Positions 1-5,010 are shown, counted from the stretch's first letter. The stretch is 5,010 nucleotides of DNA from Firmicutes bacterium CAG:170 (GCA_000436735.1 FR887113.1:1-5010); one strand, 5' to 3'. Made by a program: numbers and translations. Notes: generated by a model from the sequence alone, not told the origin.

Positions 1-138
1 CGCCCGCAAACGGCGCACGGGCGTAGACAATTTGGGGGCGAAAAGCCCTTGAACTGCAAGCATTCCCGCACCGCCAAAGCCGCACGGCAATACGATTTCC
101 CTCACAGCCGCGAAATCGAATTCTATTTGTCTACATAG
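1..138 (+). CDS. 3' end of an unidentified gene (partial)
   Basis: A reading frame is open from the first base to a TAG stop at 136-138, giving 45 residues of a protein that begins outside the window. The tail is basic and polar (many R, K, Q, H) and ends in the motif SREIEFYLST. I do not recognise the family. A recombinase or mobilisation protein of the element is possible from context only. The stop is followed by 56 bases and then a well-placed ribosome binding site for the next gene, so the two may be co-transcribed. The absence of stops over 45 codons is weak evidence by itself. Confidence 0.4.
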   Translation, partial: RPQTAHGRRQFGGEKPLNCKHSRTAKAARQYDFPHSREIEFYLST

Positions 139-194
139 CCGCCGGAAAACACGCATAGATTGAAACAGAAAACGCTCTGGAAAGGAGGGCAGCC

Positions 195-371
195 ATGGAA
201 GTATTTCTGATCTTCCCGAAATCAAAGCAGGCTCGGCAGGAGCTTGGGCAGGAGCTGGCGAAGTTCCAGTCCGAGCAGGCGCTGAAAACTGTCCAGAAGC
301 TGCCCTGTTCCACGGAGCAGAAGCTGGAACTGGTAGACGCCGCCGTGAAGCATCTGAAAGCGCAGCAATAA
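195..371 (+). CDS. Small helical hypothetical protein, 58 aa
   Basis: The ATG at 195 is preceded by a near-perfect ribosome binding site, AAAGGAGGG at 181-189, with a 5-base spacer, and the frame ends in TAA at 369-371. The product begins MEVFLIFPKSKQ and is rich in K, Q, E, A and L, so it should be largely helical and cytoplasmic. There is no signal peptide or membrane segment and no motif I can assign. A single cysteine occurs at residue 38 in a 'KLPCSTEQK' turn between two predicted helices. It follows an unidentified gene tail on the same strand and is followed at once by a hairpin terminator, so it looks like the last gene of an element operon. The strong ribosome binding site makes it likely to be translated; its role is unknown. 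Confidence 0.6.
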   Translation: MEVFLIFPKSKQARQELGQELAKFQSEQALKTVQKLPCSTEQKLELVDAAVKHLKAQQ

Positions 372-373
372 TA

Positions 374-427
374 CATAGCAAACGAGCAGGCCGGCATTCA
401 ACGCCGGTCTGCTCGTTTACTGCTATG
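374..427. terminator. Two-sided hairpin terminator between convergent genes
   Basis: A 16-bp stem (380-395 with 403-418, one G-T pair) closes a 7-base loop, ATTCAAC. After a 3-base bulge (419-421) the pairing continues with CATAGC at 374-379 against GCTATG at 422-427. The arms begin with AAAC and end with GTTT, so each strand gives a short U run after the stem. It lies exactly between the stop of the 58-aa gene (371) and the stop of the opposing regulator gene (429), as expected of a shared terminator. Confidence 0.75.
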
Positions 428-428
428 G

Positions 429-968
429 TTATGTCTGTTTGAAATACTTCTCCCATGTAGATTTGAAAATCTGCACGTTACCCTGTTCCCATCGCTTGAA
501 CTTTTGCAGCGGGACGCCAAGCTGCGCTGCATATGCCTTCTGCGTCAAGCCGAGCCGCTGGCGTATGGCTTTGATCTGCGCTCCCTGACCCCGCAGCAGA
601 AACAGGTTATAGTCATCCAGCAAACCCTCCAGCGGCACTTCAAACAGCTCCGCCAGCTTCTCCATATGCTCCCTCGGATAAAAGTCCCGCCCTGCCTCTT
701 CGTAATGGATGTAGGTACTGCGGTCGATGCCCGCATAGTCCGCCGCGTCACGCTGACGAAGTCCTTTTTGATAACGATACCACCGCAGCTTGTCCGCAAT
801 TTCCGTGATCTCGGATGCGTCCGAAAACCGCAGATTGAACTTCTCGGCATCCAAAAACTTATGTGGAAGGACGACCGGGAACTTGAGAATTTGAAGCGGC
901 GCAACTTTTAACGTACCTGCAACATTCGCAGCCAATACATAGCTGCGGACTTTCAAGCGGCAAAACAT
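429..968 (-). CDS. Transcriptional regulator with two Cro/CI-type HTH domains
   Basis: The frame is open from an ATG at 1052 to TAA at 431-429 (207 codons). I chose the internal ATG at 968 (179 aa) because the 1052 ATG lies in sigK-derived sequence, has no ribosome binding site and sits upstream of the likely promoter at 1032-1040. The ATG at 968 has only a weak G-rich site, so the start is unsettled. Numbering from 1052, the first HTH_3-like domain spans about residues 84-146, with the 'GLRQRDAADYAGIDRSTY' recognition segment. A second, shorter one spans about 158-205 ('LGLTQKAYAAQLGVPLQKF'). Tandem HTH proteins of this appearance are common regulators in Clostridia mobile elements. No catalytic domain is seen. 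Adjacent to the attachment junction and transcribed away from it, it may control element maintenance or excision; that role is inferred. Confidence 0.8.
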   Translation of the reverse strand: MFCRLKVRSYVLAANVAGTLKVAPLQILKFPVVLPHKFLDAEKFNLRFSDASEITEIADKLRWYRYQKGLRQRDAADYAGIDRSTYIHYEEAGRDFYPREHMEKLAELFEVPLEGLLDDYNLFLLRGQGAQIKAIRQRLGLTQKAYAAQLGVPLQKFKRWEQGNVQIFKSTWEKYFKQT

Positions 969-1372
969 AGACCATTTTGCCCCAAAAGGTTCATGGTTTT
1001 CCACCTCAACCGCCGTTTGTTCCACTGTGATAGTATAGCATTTTCTACGCATCTGGCAGCATAGGTCGCCAGCCGCGCGCCCTTACTGGCGTCGAAGGTC
1101 GAGATGCCTTTGATAAGCCCGATCGTGCCGATGGAGATCAGATCCTCCTGATCGGCGGACTGTGTATAGTATTTTTTCATGATGTGCGCCACCAGCCTGA
1201 GGTTGCGCTCGATCAGGACGTTTCGCGCGGCCAGATCGCCCTGTGCGGCCAGCTCCAGATAGTGCCGCTCCTCGGCGGCTGTGAGCGGCTTTGGAAAGGA
1301 GCCGCCGGCGCTTGCAAGATGCAGAGAACAGAGCATACTGCTGAGCATGAGCCAGACAGCGGTCGTAAGCAT
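953..1372 (-). CDS. sigK: Sporulation sigma factor SigK, 5' half, interrupted by element
   Basis: SigK directs late mother-cell transcription (spore coat and cortex functions). The ATG at 1372 follows AGGAGGTG (1388-1381) with an 8-base gap. Residues 1-20 are hydrophobic (MLTTAVWLMLSSMLCSLHLA), resembling the membrane-bound pro-sequence removed by SpoIVFB in B. subtilis. Then come the 'FPKPLTAAEE' segment, 'ARNVLIERNLRLVAHIMKK' (region 2.1) and 'DLISIGTIGLIKGI' with 'KGARLATYAARCVEN' (regions 2.2-2.4). Similarity ends at residue 111, close to residue 113 of B. subtilis SigK where skin inserts. The remaining 28 residues (positions about 1039-953) are element-derived. Region 2.4 is incomplete and regions 3-4 are absent, so this 139-aa product should not work as a sigma factor unless the element is excised. 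Sister factor SigE is less likely given the interruption site. Confidence 0.88.
   Translation of the reverse strand: MLTTAVWLMLSSMLCSLHLASAGGSFPKPLTAAEERHYLELAAQGDLAARNVLIERNLRLVAHIMKKYYTQSADQEDLISIGTIGLIKGISTFDASKGARLATYAARCVENAILSQWNKRRLRWKTMNLLGQNGLCFAA
1032..1040 (-). promoter_or_regulatory. Extended -10 promoter at the element junction
   Basis: On the minus strand the sequence reads TGCTATACT, an extended -10 element (TGn followed by TATACT). No good -35 hexamer is found 16-18 bases upstream, which is tolerated for extended -10 promoters. Transcription would start near 1025 and lead into the two-HTH regulator. The TG falls in the presumed attachment core and the TATACT in element DNA. 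Confidence 0.4.
1037..1054 (-). other. Attachment junction of the sigK-inserted element
   Basis: The minus strand here reads AGATGCGTAGAAAATGCT. The codons for R-C-V-E-N agree with SigK, but SigK proteins continue E-I-L (ENEIL), whereas here the codon after N is GCT and the following residues are unrelated. In B. subtilis the skin recombination core is AATGA within these same codons. Here AATG (1042-1039) is the best candidate for the shared core. The exact crossover can only be fixed by comparing it with the other end. Confidence 0.65.
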
Positions 1373-1379
1373 GGAAACC

Positions 1380-1496
1380 TCACCTCCTGTAAGGAGTGTA
1401 TTCCCCGGCGGCTCGTCCAAATCCCACATTTTCCGCGCGGACAGGCGCTGACAGAAGCAGAAGGACGGCAAGCAGAGCGCGGCAGGCCCGAAACAA
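1380..1496 (-). CDS. Possible small secreted or membrane peptide upstream of sigK (38 aa)
   Basis: From a TTG at 1496 the frame encodes basic residues, a hydrophobic run (ALLAVLLLLSAPV) and an 'APVRAEN' segment like a signal-peptidase cleavage site, ending in TGA at 1382-1380. That stop overlaps the sigK ribosome binding site, as in coupled genes. A G-rich stretch (GGCGGGGA) precedes the TTG by about 5 bases. The rare start codon, tiny size and lack of recognised relatives make this doubtful. The same frame stays open upstream to 1769, so it could be the tail of a longer decayed gene. Confidence 0.2.
   Translation of the reverse strand: MFRACRALLAVLLLLSAPVRAENVGFGRAAGEYTPYRR
1395..1402 (-). 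promoter_or_regulatory. Possible SigE-type -10 box for sigK
   Basis: The minus strand reads AATACACT, matching 7 of 8 bases of the SigE -10 consensus CATACAMT, and sigK is SigE-dependent in B. subtilis. The region 14 bases upstream (around GATTTGG) is a poor match to a SigE -35 box. The leader would be only about 15-20 bases but still includes the ribosome binding site. Confidence 0.3.
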
Positions 1497-1706
1497 AGAA
1501 AATCCCCGCCGGAGATTGCTGCACCTGACAGGGGTAACAACGTTGGCGGGGGGATAGCAGCGTTCGGCATTGACCTGACTCCAGCGGCCGGTCGCGAAGG
1601 CGTAGTAGAGCAGGCACGGGTCCTGAAATCCAGCCACCTCGATGCCGAGCCGCGCATACGGCGTGATGTGTGCACCATCCTGCCAGTGGCGGTCATCCGT
1701 CGGCGG

Positions 1707-2480
1707 ATATGGGACTGGAACGAGGACGCCTCCAGAATGTACGCCGCGAACGCGGAGGCGTAAGCGCATCCCCGTTCAGGTGCTCAGCGAGGGTACCTAT
1801 TACTGGGGCCACCACGGAACGAAGCTCGTCGTGCAGGCGGAGCTGCCGTCGATGGGCTATACGACGGTCATCCCGCGCAACGGGGAGGCGGAGCACGTCG
1901 AATGGCCGCCGCTCGGTGCGCCGCGCGTCGATCATATCGCGGACGAGCCGCTCGTTCTGGAAAATGAAAAGCTCCGCGCGGCCTTTTCTCCGACGACGAT
2001 GCAGCTGCTCAGCCTTGTGTCCAAGGCGTCCGGCAGAGAGCTTATGAACGCGCCGGGCAGCGATTTCTGCCTTGCGGCGGAGGAATGCTCCAACGAAATG
2101 ACGGCGTGGCGCGTGGGCCGTTTTGCGAAGGTCGTCAATTTGAGCATGGAAAATCCGGCCTGCGTCGCAAAGATCACGCGCGGAGTCGTTCACCAGAGTA
2201 TCCAGTTCGCGCTGCCATTCAAGTCCTCCATGCTCACGGCGGAGGAGAGCGCGGTCTATGCGATGAAGCGTGCGGAGGATGCGGACGGACTGGTCCTGCG
2301 GCTCTTCAATCCGCAGAAAAAGGCGGCGTCTGCACGGCTCTGCTTTGTGAGGGCCGTACAGCGGGCAGAACTGCTTGCGATCCCCGAGCGGCCGTTTGGC
2401 GGTGCGCTCCGCACGGAGGCGGACGGCGTGTACGTTGAATGAAGCCGGAGGAGGTCGTGGCCCACCGCGTCGTATTCTAA
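1707..2480 (+). pseudogene. Alpha-mannosidase (GH38) C-terminal remnant, frameshifted
   Basis: Three frames join into one recognisable C-terminal part of a glycoside hydrolase family 38 alpha-mannosidase. Bases 1707-1757 read 'IWDWNEDASRMYAANAE'. After an apparent 1-base insertion near 1758, the frame from 1762 reads 'KRIPVQVLSEGTYYWGHH', then 'LENEKLRAAFSPTTMQLL' and 'EDADGLVLRLFNPQ', to a TGA at 2440. One missing A near 2438 would restore 'MKPEEVVAHRVVF' ending in TAA at 2478-2480, which looks like the usual GH38 terminus. The N-terminal catalytic domain, with its nucleophile aspartate, is absent: about 260 codons remain against roughly 800-1000 in the family. The middle of the beta-domain also looks shortened (near 'FKSSMLTAEESAVYAMKR', about 2221-2274). 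No ribosome binding site or start is supported, so it is almost certainly non-functional. Confidence 0.75.
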
Positions 2481-2505
2481 ATAAGTACATAAAGGGTATA
2501 AGAAA

Positions 2506-2532
2506 CCGGCAGGCACTTGAAGTGCCTGCCGG
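2506..2532. terminator. Hairpin terminator after the transporter gene
   Basis: A perfect 12-bp stem, CCGGCAGGCACT (2506-2517) with AGTGCCTGCCGG (2521-2532), closes a 3-base loop. On the minus strand it starts 5 bases after the transporter stop codon and is followed by TTTCTT. On the plus strand it is followed by CGATTTTA. It probably ends the transporter transcript and may also stop reading from the mannosidase remnant. Confidence 0.85.
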
Positions 2533-2537
2533 CGATT

Positions 2538-3911
2538 TTACGCTTCCTCGGGCTGGAGCTTTTCGGCCTTCTTTTCAAAGCCGTGTACCCAATCGGAGAA
2601 GTGGTAATAGATGAGATAGACAATGGAGCTGAGCGACCAGGTGATGGGATACGCCCAGTAGATATACTGGATGTCATGGACAAAATGCATGACAGTCGTG
2701 ATGTAAGTAATTCTTACAACGCACCAGAACACGAGCATGATCGTCATGGGCACGAACGCCTTTCCTGCGCCGCGGCATACGGATGCGACGGCGTGCGAGA
2801 AGGCCAGCAGGCAGTAGAACAGCGAGATCGTGCGCGCCTGCTCGACGCCGAGGGCAATGACCTCCGGCGTTTCGGTGAAAATGGCGGTCAGCTGCGGGGC
2901 GAACAGATACATCAAAACGCCGATCAGCTCCGCGAGAAGCAGGGATGTAATGATGCCGAAGCGGGAGCCTTTCTTGGCCCGGTCGTATTCGCCCGCGCCG
3001 AGATTCTGGCTGACATAGGTGGTCAGCGCCATGGTGAAGCTCGTGACGGGCAGGAATGCGAAGCCCTCCAGCTTGGAATAGGCGCCGTAGGCAGCCATTG
3101 CAAGCTTGCCGAAGGAGTTAATGTTCGACTGGACAATGACGTTTGCAAAGCCGATGACGGAATTCTGCACGCCGGAGGGCAGGCCATAGCGGAAGATCTG
3201 GCCCAGCATTTCCCGGTCGAGCCGCAGGTCGCGCAGACGGACCTGATAGATCGTGCCTTTTTTCGTCAGATGGATAAGGCAGAGCACCATGCTGACCGCC
3301 TGCGAGATGGTCGTGGCGGCGGCCGCCGACCAGACGCCCCAGTGGAATACGGCGATGAACAGCAGGTCGAGCACGATGTTGACCAGAGACGAGAGAATCA
3401 GGTAGTACAGCGGGCGGCGGCTGTCGCCCAGCGCGTTCATGATGCCCTTGCAGGTGTTGTACATCACGACGGCGAGAATGCCGAAGAAGTAGTAGCGGAA
3501 ATAGGAGATGGCCTCCGGCAGGACGTCCGGGTCGGTGCCCATCCAGCGAAGGAAGGTCGGCGTCAGCGCAACGCCGAAAACGGTCAGGACAATGCCGCAG
3601 AGAATGGCCAGCAGGACGTTCGTATGGATGGCGCGGGAGACGCGCGCATAATCTCCGGCTCCGAAATAGCGGGAGATGGTGACGCTCGCGCCCATCGACA
3701 TGCCGGTAAAGAAGCTGATGATCAGGAAGATCAGCGTTCCGGAGGAGCTGACGGCGGCCAGCGCCTCGTCGCCAAGAAAACGGCCGACGATCAGTGCGTC
3801 CGCGGTGTTGTAAAGCTGCTGGAACACCTGACTGAGCAGAACGGGAATGGCAAACGCAGTAATGAGCCGCCACGGCTTGCCGCGGGTCATGTCCATGGTC
3901 GAACCATCCAT
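2538..3911 (-). CDS. MATE family efflux transporter
   Basis: This is an inner-membrane antiporter of the MATE family, which exports drugs, cationic compounds or metabolites using a Na+ or H+ gradient; the substrate here is unknown. The 457-residue length and about 12 hydrophobic segments in two similar halves fit the family. The first helix carries the typical 'IPVLLSQVFQQLYNTADALI' signature followed by 'VGRFLGDEALAAVSSS'. The second half begins around 'IFRYGLPSGVQNSVIGFAN', and 'SQNLGAGEYDRAKKG' is the matching loop. The start at 3911 is chosen because AAAGGA (3926-3921) lies 9 bases before it; the in-frame ATG at 3917 has a gap of only 3. The frame stays open up to 4025, but that part lies in the promoter. 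The C-terminal tail is short and charged (EKKAEKLQPEEA). The gene is transcribed alone, with its own promoter and terminator, and no sign of damage. Confidence 0.93.
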   Translation of the reverse strand: MDGSTMDMTRGKPWRLITAFAIPVLLSQVFQQLYNTADALIVGRFLGDEALAAVSSSGTLIFLIISFFTGMSMGASVTISRYFGAGDYARVSRAIHTNVLLAILCGIVLTVFGVALTPTFLRWMGTDPDVLPEAISYFRYYFFGILAVVMYNTCKGIMNALGDSRRPLYYLILSSLVNIVLDLLFIAVFHWGVWSAAAATTISQAVSMVLCLIHLTKKGTIYQVRLRDLRLDREMLGQIFRYGLPSGVQNSVIGFANVIVQSNINSFGKLAMAAYGAYSKLEGFAFLPVTSFTMALTTYVSQNLGAGEYDRAKKGSRFGIITSLLLAELIGVLMYLFAPQLTAIFTETPEVIALGVEQARTISLFYCLLAFSHAVASVCRGAGKAFVPMTIMLVFWCVVRITYITTVMHFVHDIQYIYWAYPITWSLSSIVYLIYYHFSDWVHGFEKKAEKLQPEEA

Positions 3912-3952
3912 ATTCATACATCCTTTCTGTAGAGAAAAATAGACGGGCAGGG

Positions 3953-3972
3953 GAGAAAAACAAGTTTTTCTC
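3953..3972 (-). repeat. Leader hairpin upstream of the transporter
   Basis: An 8-bp perfect inverted repeat, GAGAAAAA (3953-3960) with TTTTTCTC (3965-3972), and a 4-base loop lie between the transporter's presumed transcription start (about 3984) and its ATG. The stem is A/U-rich and weak. GCAG and CTGC flank it and could extend it with bulges. It could affect leader folding or transcript decay, or be chance. Confidence 0.35.
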
Positions 3973-3990
3973 TGCTGCGCGCTATTTTCT

Positions 3991-4019
3991 AAGATAGCAA
4001 AAAAGCAGAAGAATTGCAA
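3991..4019 (-). promoter_or_regulatory. Sigma-A type promoter of the transporter gene
   Basis: On the minus strand, TTGCAA (4019-4014) and TATCTT (3996-3991) are separated by exactly 17 bases, with a TGC just before the -10 (extended -10). The start point would be near 3984, giving an mRNA leader of about 70 bases before the transporter ATG. Confidence 0.7.
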
Positions 4020-4070
4020 GAGCAATTAATGGAAAAATCAAACTTTTGTGCAAATTGGAGAAAAGAGCCG

Positions 4071-4087
4071 CAGACCGCAGCGGTCTG
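4071..4087. promoter_or_regulatory. 17-bp perfect palindrome, possible operator or weak terminator
   Basis: CAGACCGC-A-GCGGTCTG is a perfect 8+1+8 palindrome between the divergent transporter and protease genes, about 50 bases upstream of the transporter -35 box and 93 bases before the protease ATG. Its shape suits a dimeric repressor (TetR- or MarR-like). As RNA on the plus strand it forms a 6-bp hairpin followed by GGAAAAATTTT, which is a poor terminator. Function is not established. Confidence 0.4.
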
Positions 4088-4179
4088 GGAAAAATTTTGC
4101 GTCCTGTGCGGCAGTCGGCGGATGAAGCTGCGCCTGCGGGAAATACTATCCTCTGAAATATTTTCTGGAGGGGACGCAG

Positions 4180-4875
4180 ATGGCGGAAGAAAAACAGGAA
4201 ACACGCGCACAGGAGCAGCTGGTCGATCTTGGGTCGGCGACGACGCGCTCAAGCCGGGGAAACATTTACACGCTGACGATCATCGGCCAGATCGAGGGAC
4301 ACCAGATCCTGCCGGAGACGGTCAAGACCACGAAATATGAGCATGTGATCCCGCTGCTGGCGGCGGTGGAGGAGAGCGAGGACATTGACGGCCTGCTGCT
4401 GCTCCTCAATACGGTGGGCGGCGATATCGAGGCCGGGCTTGCCATCGCGGAGCTGATCGCCGGGATGAAGAAGCCGACGGTCTCGCTGGTGCTTGGCGGT
4501 GGGCATTCCATCGGGATCCCGCTGGCGGTCTCGGCCAAGAAGAGCCTGATCGTGCCGACGGCCAGCATGACCGTCCATCCGGTGCGCATGACGGGGCTTG
4601 TGGTCGGCGCGCCGCAGACGTTCCAGTATTTCCAGCGCATTCAGGAGCAGATCGTTGATTTCGTGACGGCAAACTCCAGGATCAAGCGCGAAAAATTTCT
4701 GGAATATATGATGGCGACGGACGAGATCGCAACGGACGTAGGGACGGTCGTCTATGGCCGCGAGGCGGTGGCGTGCGGGCTGATGGACCGGCTCGGGAGC
4801 CTGCGCGACGCGCTCGACTGCCTGCACCGGCAGATCGCCCGCAGCAAAAAGCCGCCGGAGCAGAAGCGTAAATGA
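4180..4875 (+). CDS. tepA: ClpP-like serine protease, TepA family
   Basis: This is a ClpP/crotonase-fold cytoplasmic serine peptidase resembling B. subtilis TepA (YmfB), which was described as translocation-enhancing and acts in protein export or spore germination. The ATG at 4180 follows GGAGGG (4167-4172) by 7 bases. The 231-aa product has a charged N-terminus, the ClpP-like oxyanion motif 'NTVGGD' (77-82), nucleophile Ser110 in 'LGGGHSIGIPLA', His133 in 'TASMTVHPVRM' and a candidate acid, Asp186, in 'ATDVGTV', so the triad looks complete. 'GREAVACGLMDRLG' (193-206) matches the ClpP C-terminal helix region. The HSIG context and the long spacing after the Asp distinguish it from housekeeping ClpP. 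In B. subtilis tepA lies close upstream of spoIIIE. Here another gene follows within about 50 bases on the same strand. True substrates are unknown. Confidence 0.88.
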   Translation: MAEEKQETRAQEQLVDLGSATTRSSRGNIYTLTIIGQIEGHQILPETVKTTKYEHVIPLLAAVEESEDIDGLLLLLNTVGGDIEAGLAIAELIAGMKKPTVSLVLGGGHSIGIPLAVSAKKSLIVPTASMTVHPVRMTGLVVGAPQTFQYFQRIQEQIVDFVTANSRIKREKFLEYMMATDEIATDVGTVVYGREAVACGLMDRLGSLRDALDCLHRQIARSKKPPEQKRK

Positions 4876-4928
4876 GAATACACCCTAAATTGAACGAATG
4901 CGCCGAGGAAAACGTGAGGAGCGTTTTT

Positions 4929-5010
4929 ATGCGGCCCAAAGGCGGGATAGACGCCGCCGAAGGAGCGTCAGAACACGATTTGAACGGTAAAAGGCATACA
5001 AGCGGCAGGG
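4929..5010 (+). CDS. 5' end of an unidentified gene downstream of tepA (partial)
   Basis: An ATG at 4929 follows GAGGAG (4916-4921) with a 7-base gap, and the frame is open to the end of the window (MRPKGGIDAAEGASEHDL..., 27 codons). The same frame can start at 4872, where ATG overlaps the tepA stop (ATGA), but without a ribosome binding site of its own. The visible part is polar and low in hydrophobic residues, like a disordered N-terminal extension. By synteny with B. subtilis a FtsK/SpoIIIE translocase or an RNase J is conceivable, but nothing in these residues shows it. Confidence 0.5.
   Translation, partial: MRPKGGIDAAEGASEHDLNGKRHTSGR

Larger units (their letters stand above)
1..1040. 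mobile_element. End of a skin-like element integrated in sigK
   Basis: Everything left of about 1040 is read as element DNA, because the sigK reading frame entering from the right loses all SigK similarity here. The segment carries an unidentified gene tail, a 58-residue protein and a two-HTH regulator, which is cargo typical of Firmicutes integrative elements. Known skin elements are removed from sigK by a large serine recombinase (SpoIVCA) during sporulation. No complete recombinase gene is visible here, so it would have to lie further left, or could be the gene ending at 138. The other end, with the sigK 3' half, is outside the window, so size and mobility are unknown. Seen: the break in sigK. 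Inferred: element identity. Confidence 0.7.
1373..1706. other. Stretch without a confident gene
   Basis: Apart from the sigK ribosome binding site, a weak SigE-like box and a doubtful 38-codon frame, I see no convincing gene. Several frames stay open on both strands because the region is G+C-rich. The minus frame (1380-1769) has G/C-ending codons and a plausible composition ('TPYARLGIEVAGFQDPCL' near 1600-1650) but no recognisable family and no supported start. A 7-bp inverted repeat, CCCCGCC at 1504-1510 with GGCGGGG at 1545-1551, has a 34-base loop and no U run, so it is not called a terminator. The stretch may be debris from the rearrangement that truncated the neighbouring mannosidase gene. 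Confidence 0.5.

Noticed and set aside
504..911. Plus-strand frame opposite the two-HTH regulator
   Set aside because: The opposite strand shows two clear HTH domains; this frame has no family signature and no ribosome binding site.
1504..1551. Inverted repeat CCCCGCC / GGCGGGG as a terminator
   Set aside because: The loop is 34 bases, the stem only 7 bp, and no convincing U run or upstream gene end accompanies it.
1693..2490. Minus-strand open frame of 265 codons opposite the mannosidase remnant
   Set aside because: The arginine-rich, unfamiliar product mirrors the GH38 codons on the plus strand; it has no start signal and no recognisable domain.
2517..3932. Long plus-strand open frame of 471 codons opposite the transporter
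   Set aside because: Its product is a D/Q/R/H-rich composition typical of antisense shadows in G+C-rich genes, and the minus strand encodes a clear full-length MATE transporter.
4249..4827. Minus-strand frame opposite tepA
   Set aside because: It is a shadow of the protease gene, rich in R, H, D and Q, with no supporting start signal.
1..5010. CRISPR array, tRNA or rRNA genes
   Set aside because: No regularly spaced direct repeats and no tRNA- or rRNA-like stretch could be seen on either strand.

Overview
The window looks like a piece of a spore-forming Clostridia chromosome, perhaps Oscillospirales-like. The supporting signs are G+C-rich coding sequence, strong AGGAGG-type ribosome binding sites, a gene for the mother-cell sporulation sigma factor SigK, and a TepA/ClpP-like protease. 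Species cannot be determined from this sequence.

The main observation is at about 1040. A minus-strand sigK gene starts at 1372 and matches the SigK N-terminal half up to its 'AARCVEN' motif. It then changes abruptly into unrelated sequence and stops at 953. This is the same place, in sigma region 2.4, at which the excisable skin element interrupts sigK in Bacillus subtilis. Positions 1 to about 1040 are therefore best read as one end of a skin-like element integrated in sigK. The 3' half of sigK, and perhaps the recombinase, would lie beyond the left edge.

Layout from left to right: (1) element end, 1-1040, with the tail of an unidentified plus-strand gene, a 58-residue plus-strand protein, a two-sided hairpin terminator and a convergent minus-strand regulator carrying two helix-turn-helix domains; (2) the attachment junction and the 5' half of sigK, 1040-1372; (3) a poorly coding stretch, 1373-1706, holding the sigK ribosome binding site and possibly a sporulation promoter; (4) a decayed C-terminal fragment of a GH38 alpha-mannosidase on the plus strand, 1707-2480, with two apparent frameshifts; (5) a shared hairpin terminator; (6) an intact MATE-family efflux transporter on the minus strand; (7) a divergent intergenic region with a good promoter for the transporter, a leader hairpin and a 17-bp palindrome; (8) an intact TepA-like protease on the plus strand, followed closely by the start of another gene that runs off the right edge.

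The sigK half-gene, its hydrophobic pro-sequence and the element end fit a sporulation switch in which SigK is made only after the element excises in the mother cell. If the element has lost the ability to excise, sigK would instead be permanently broken. The window alone cannot separate these two. The transporter and protease appear to be ordinary chromosomal genes unrelated to the element.
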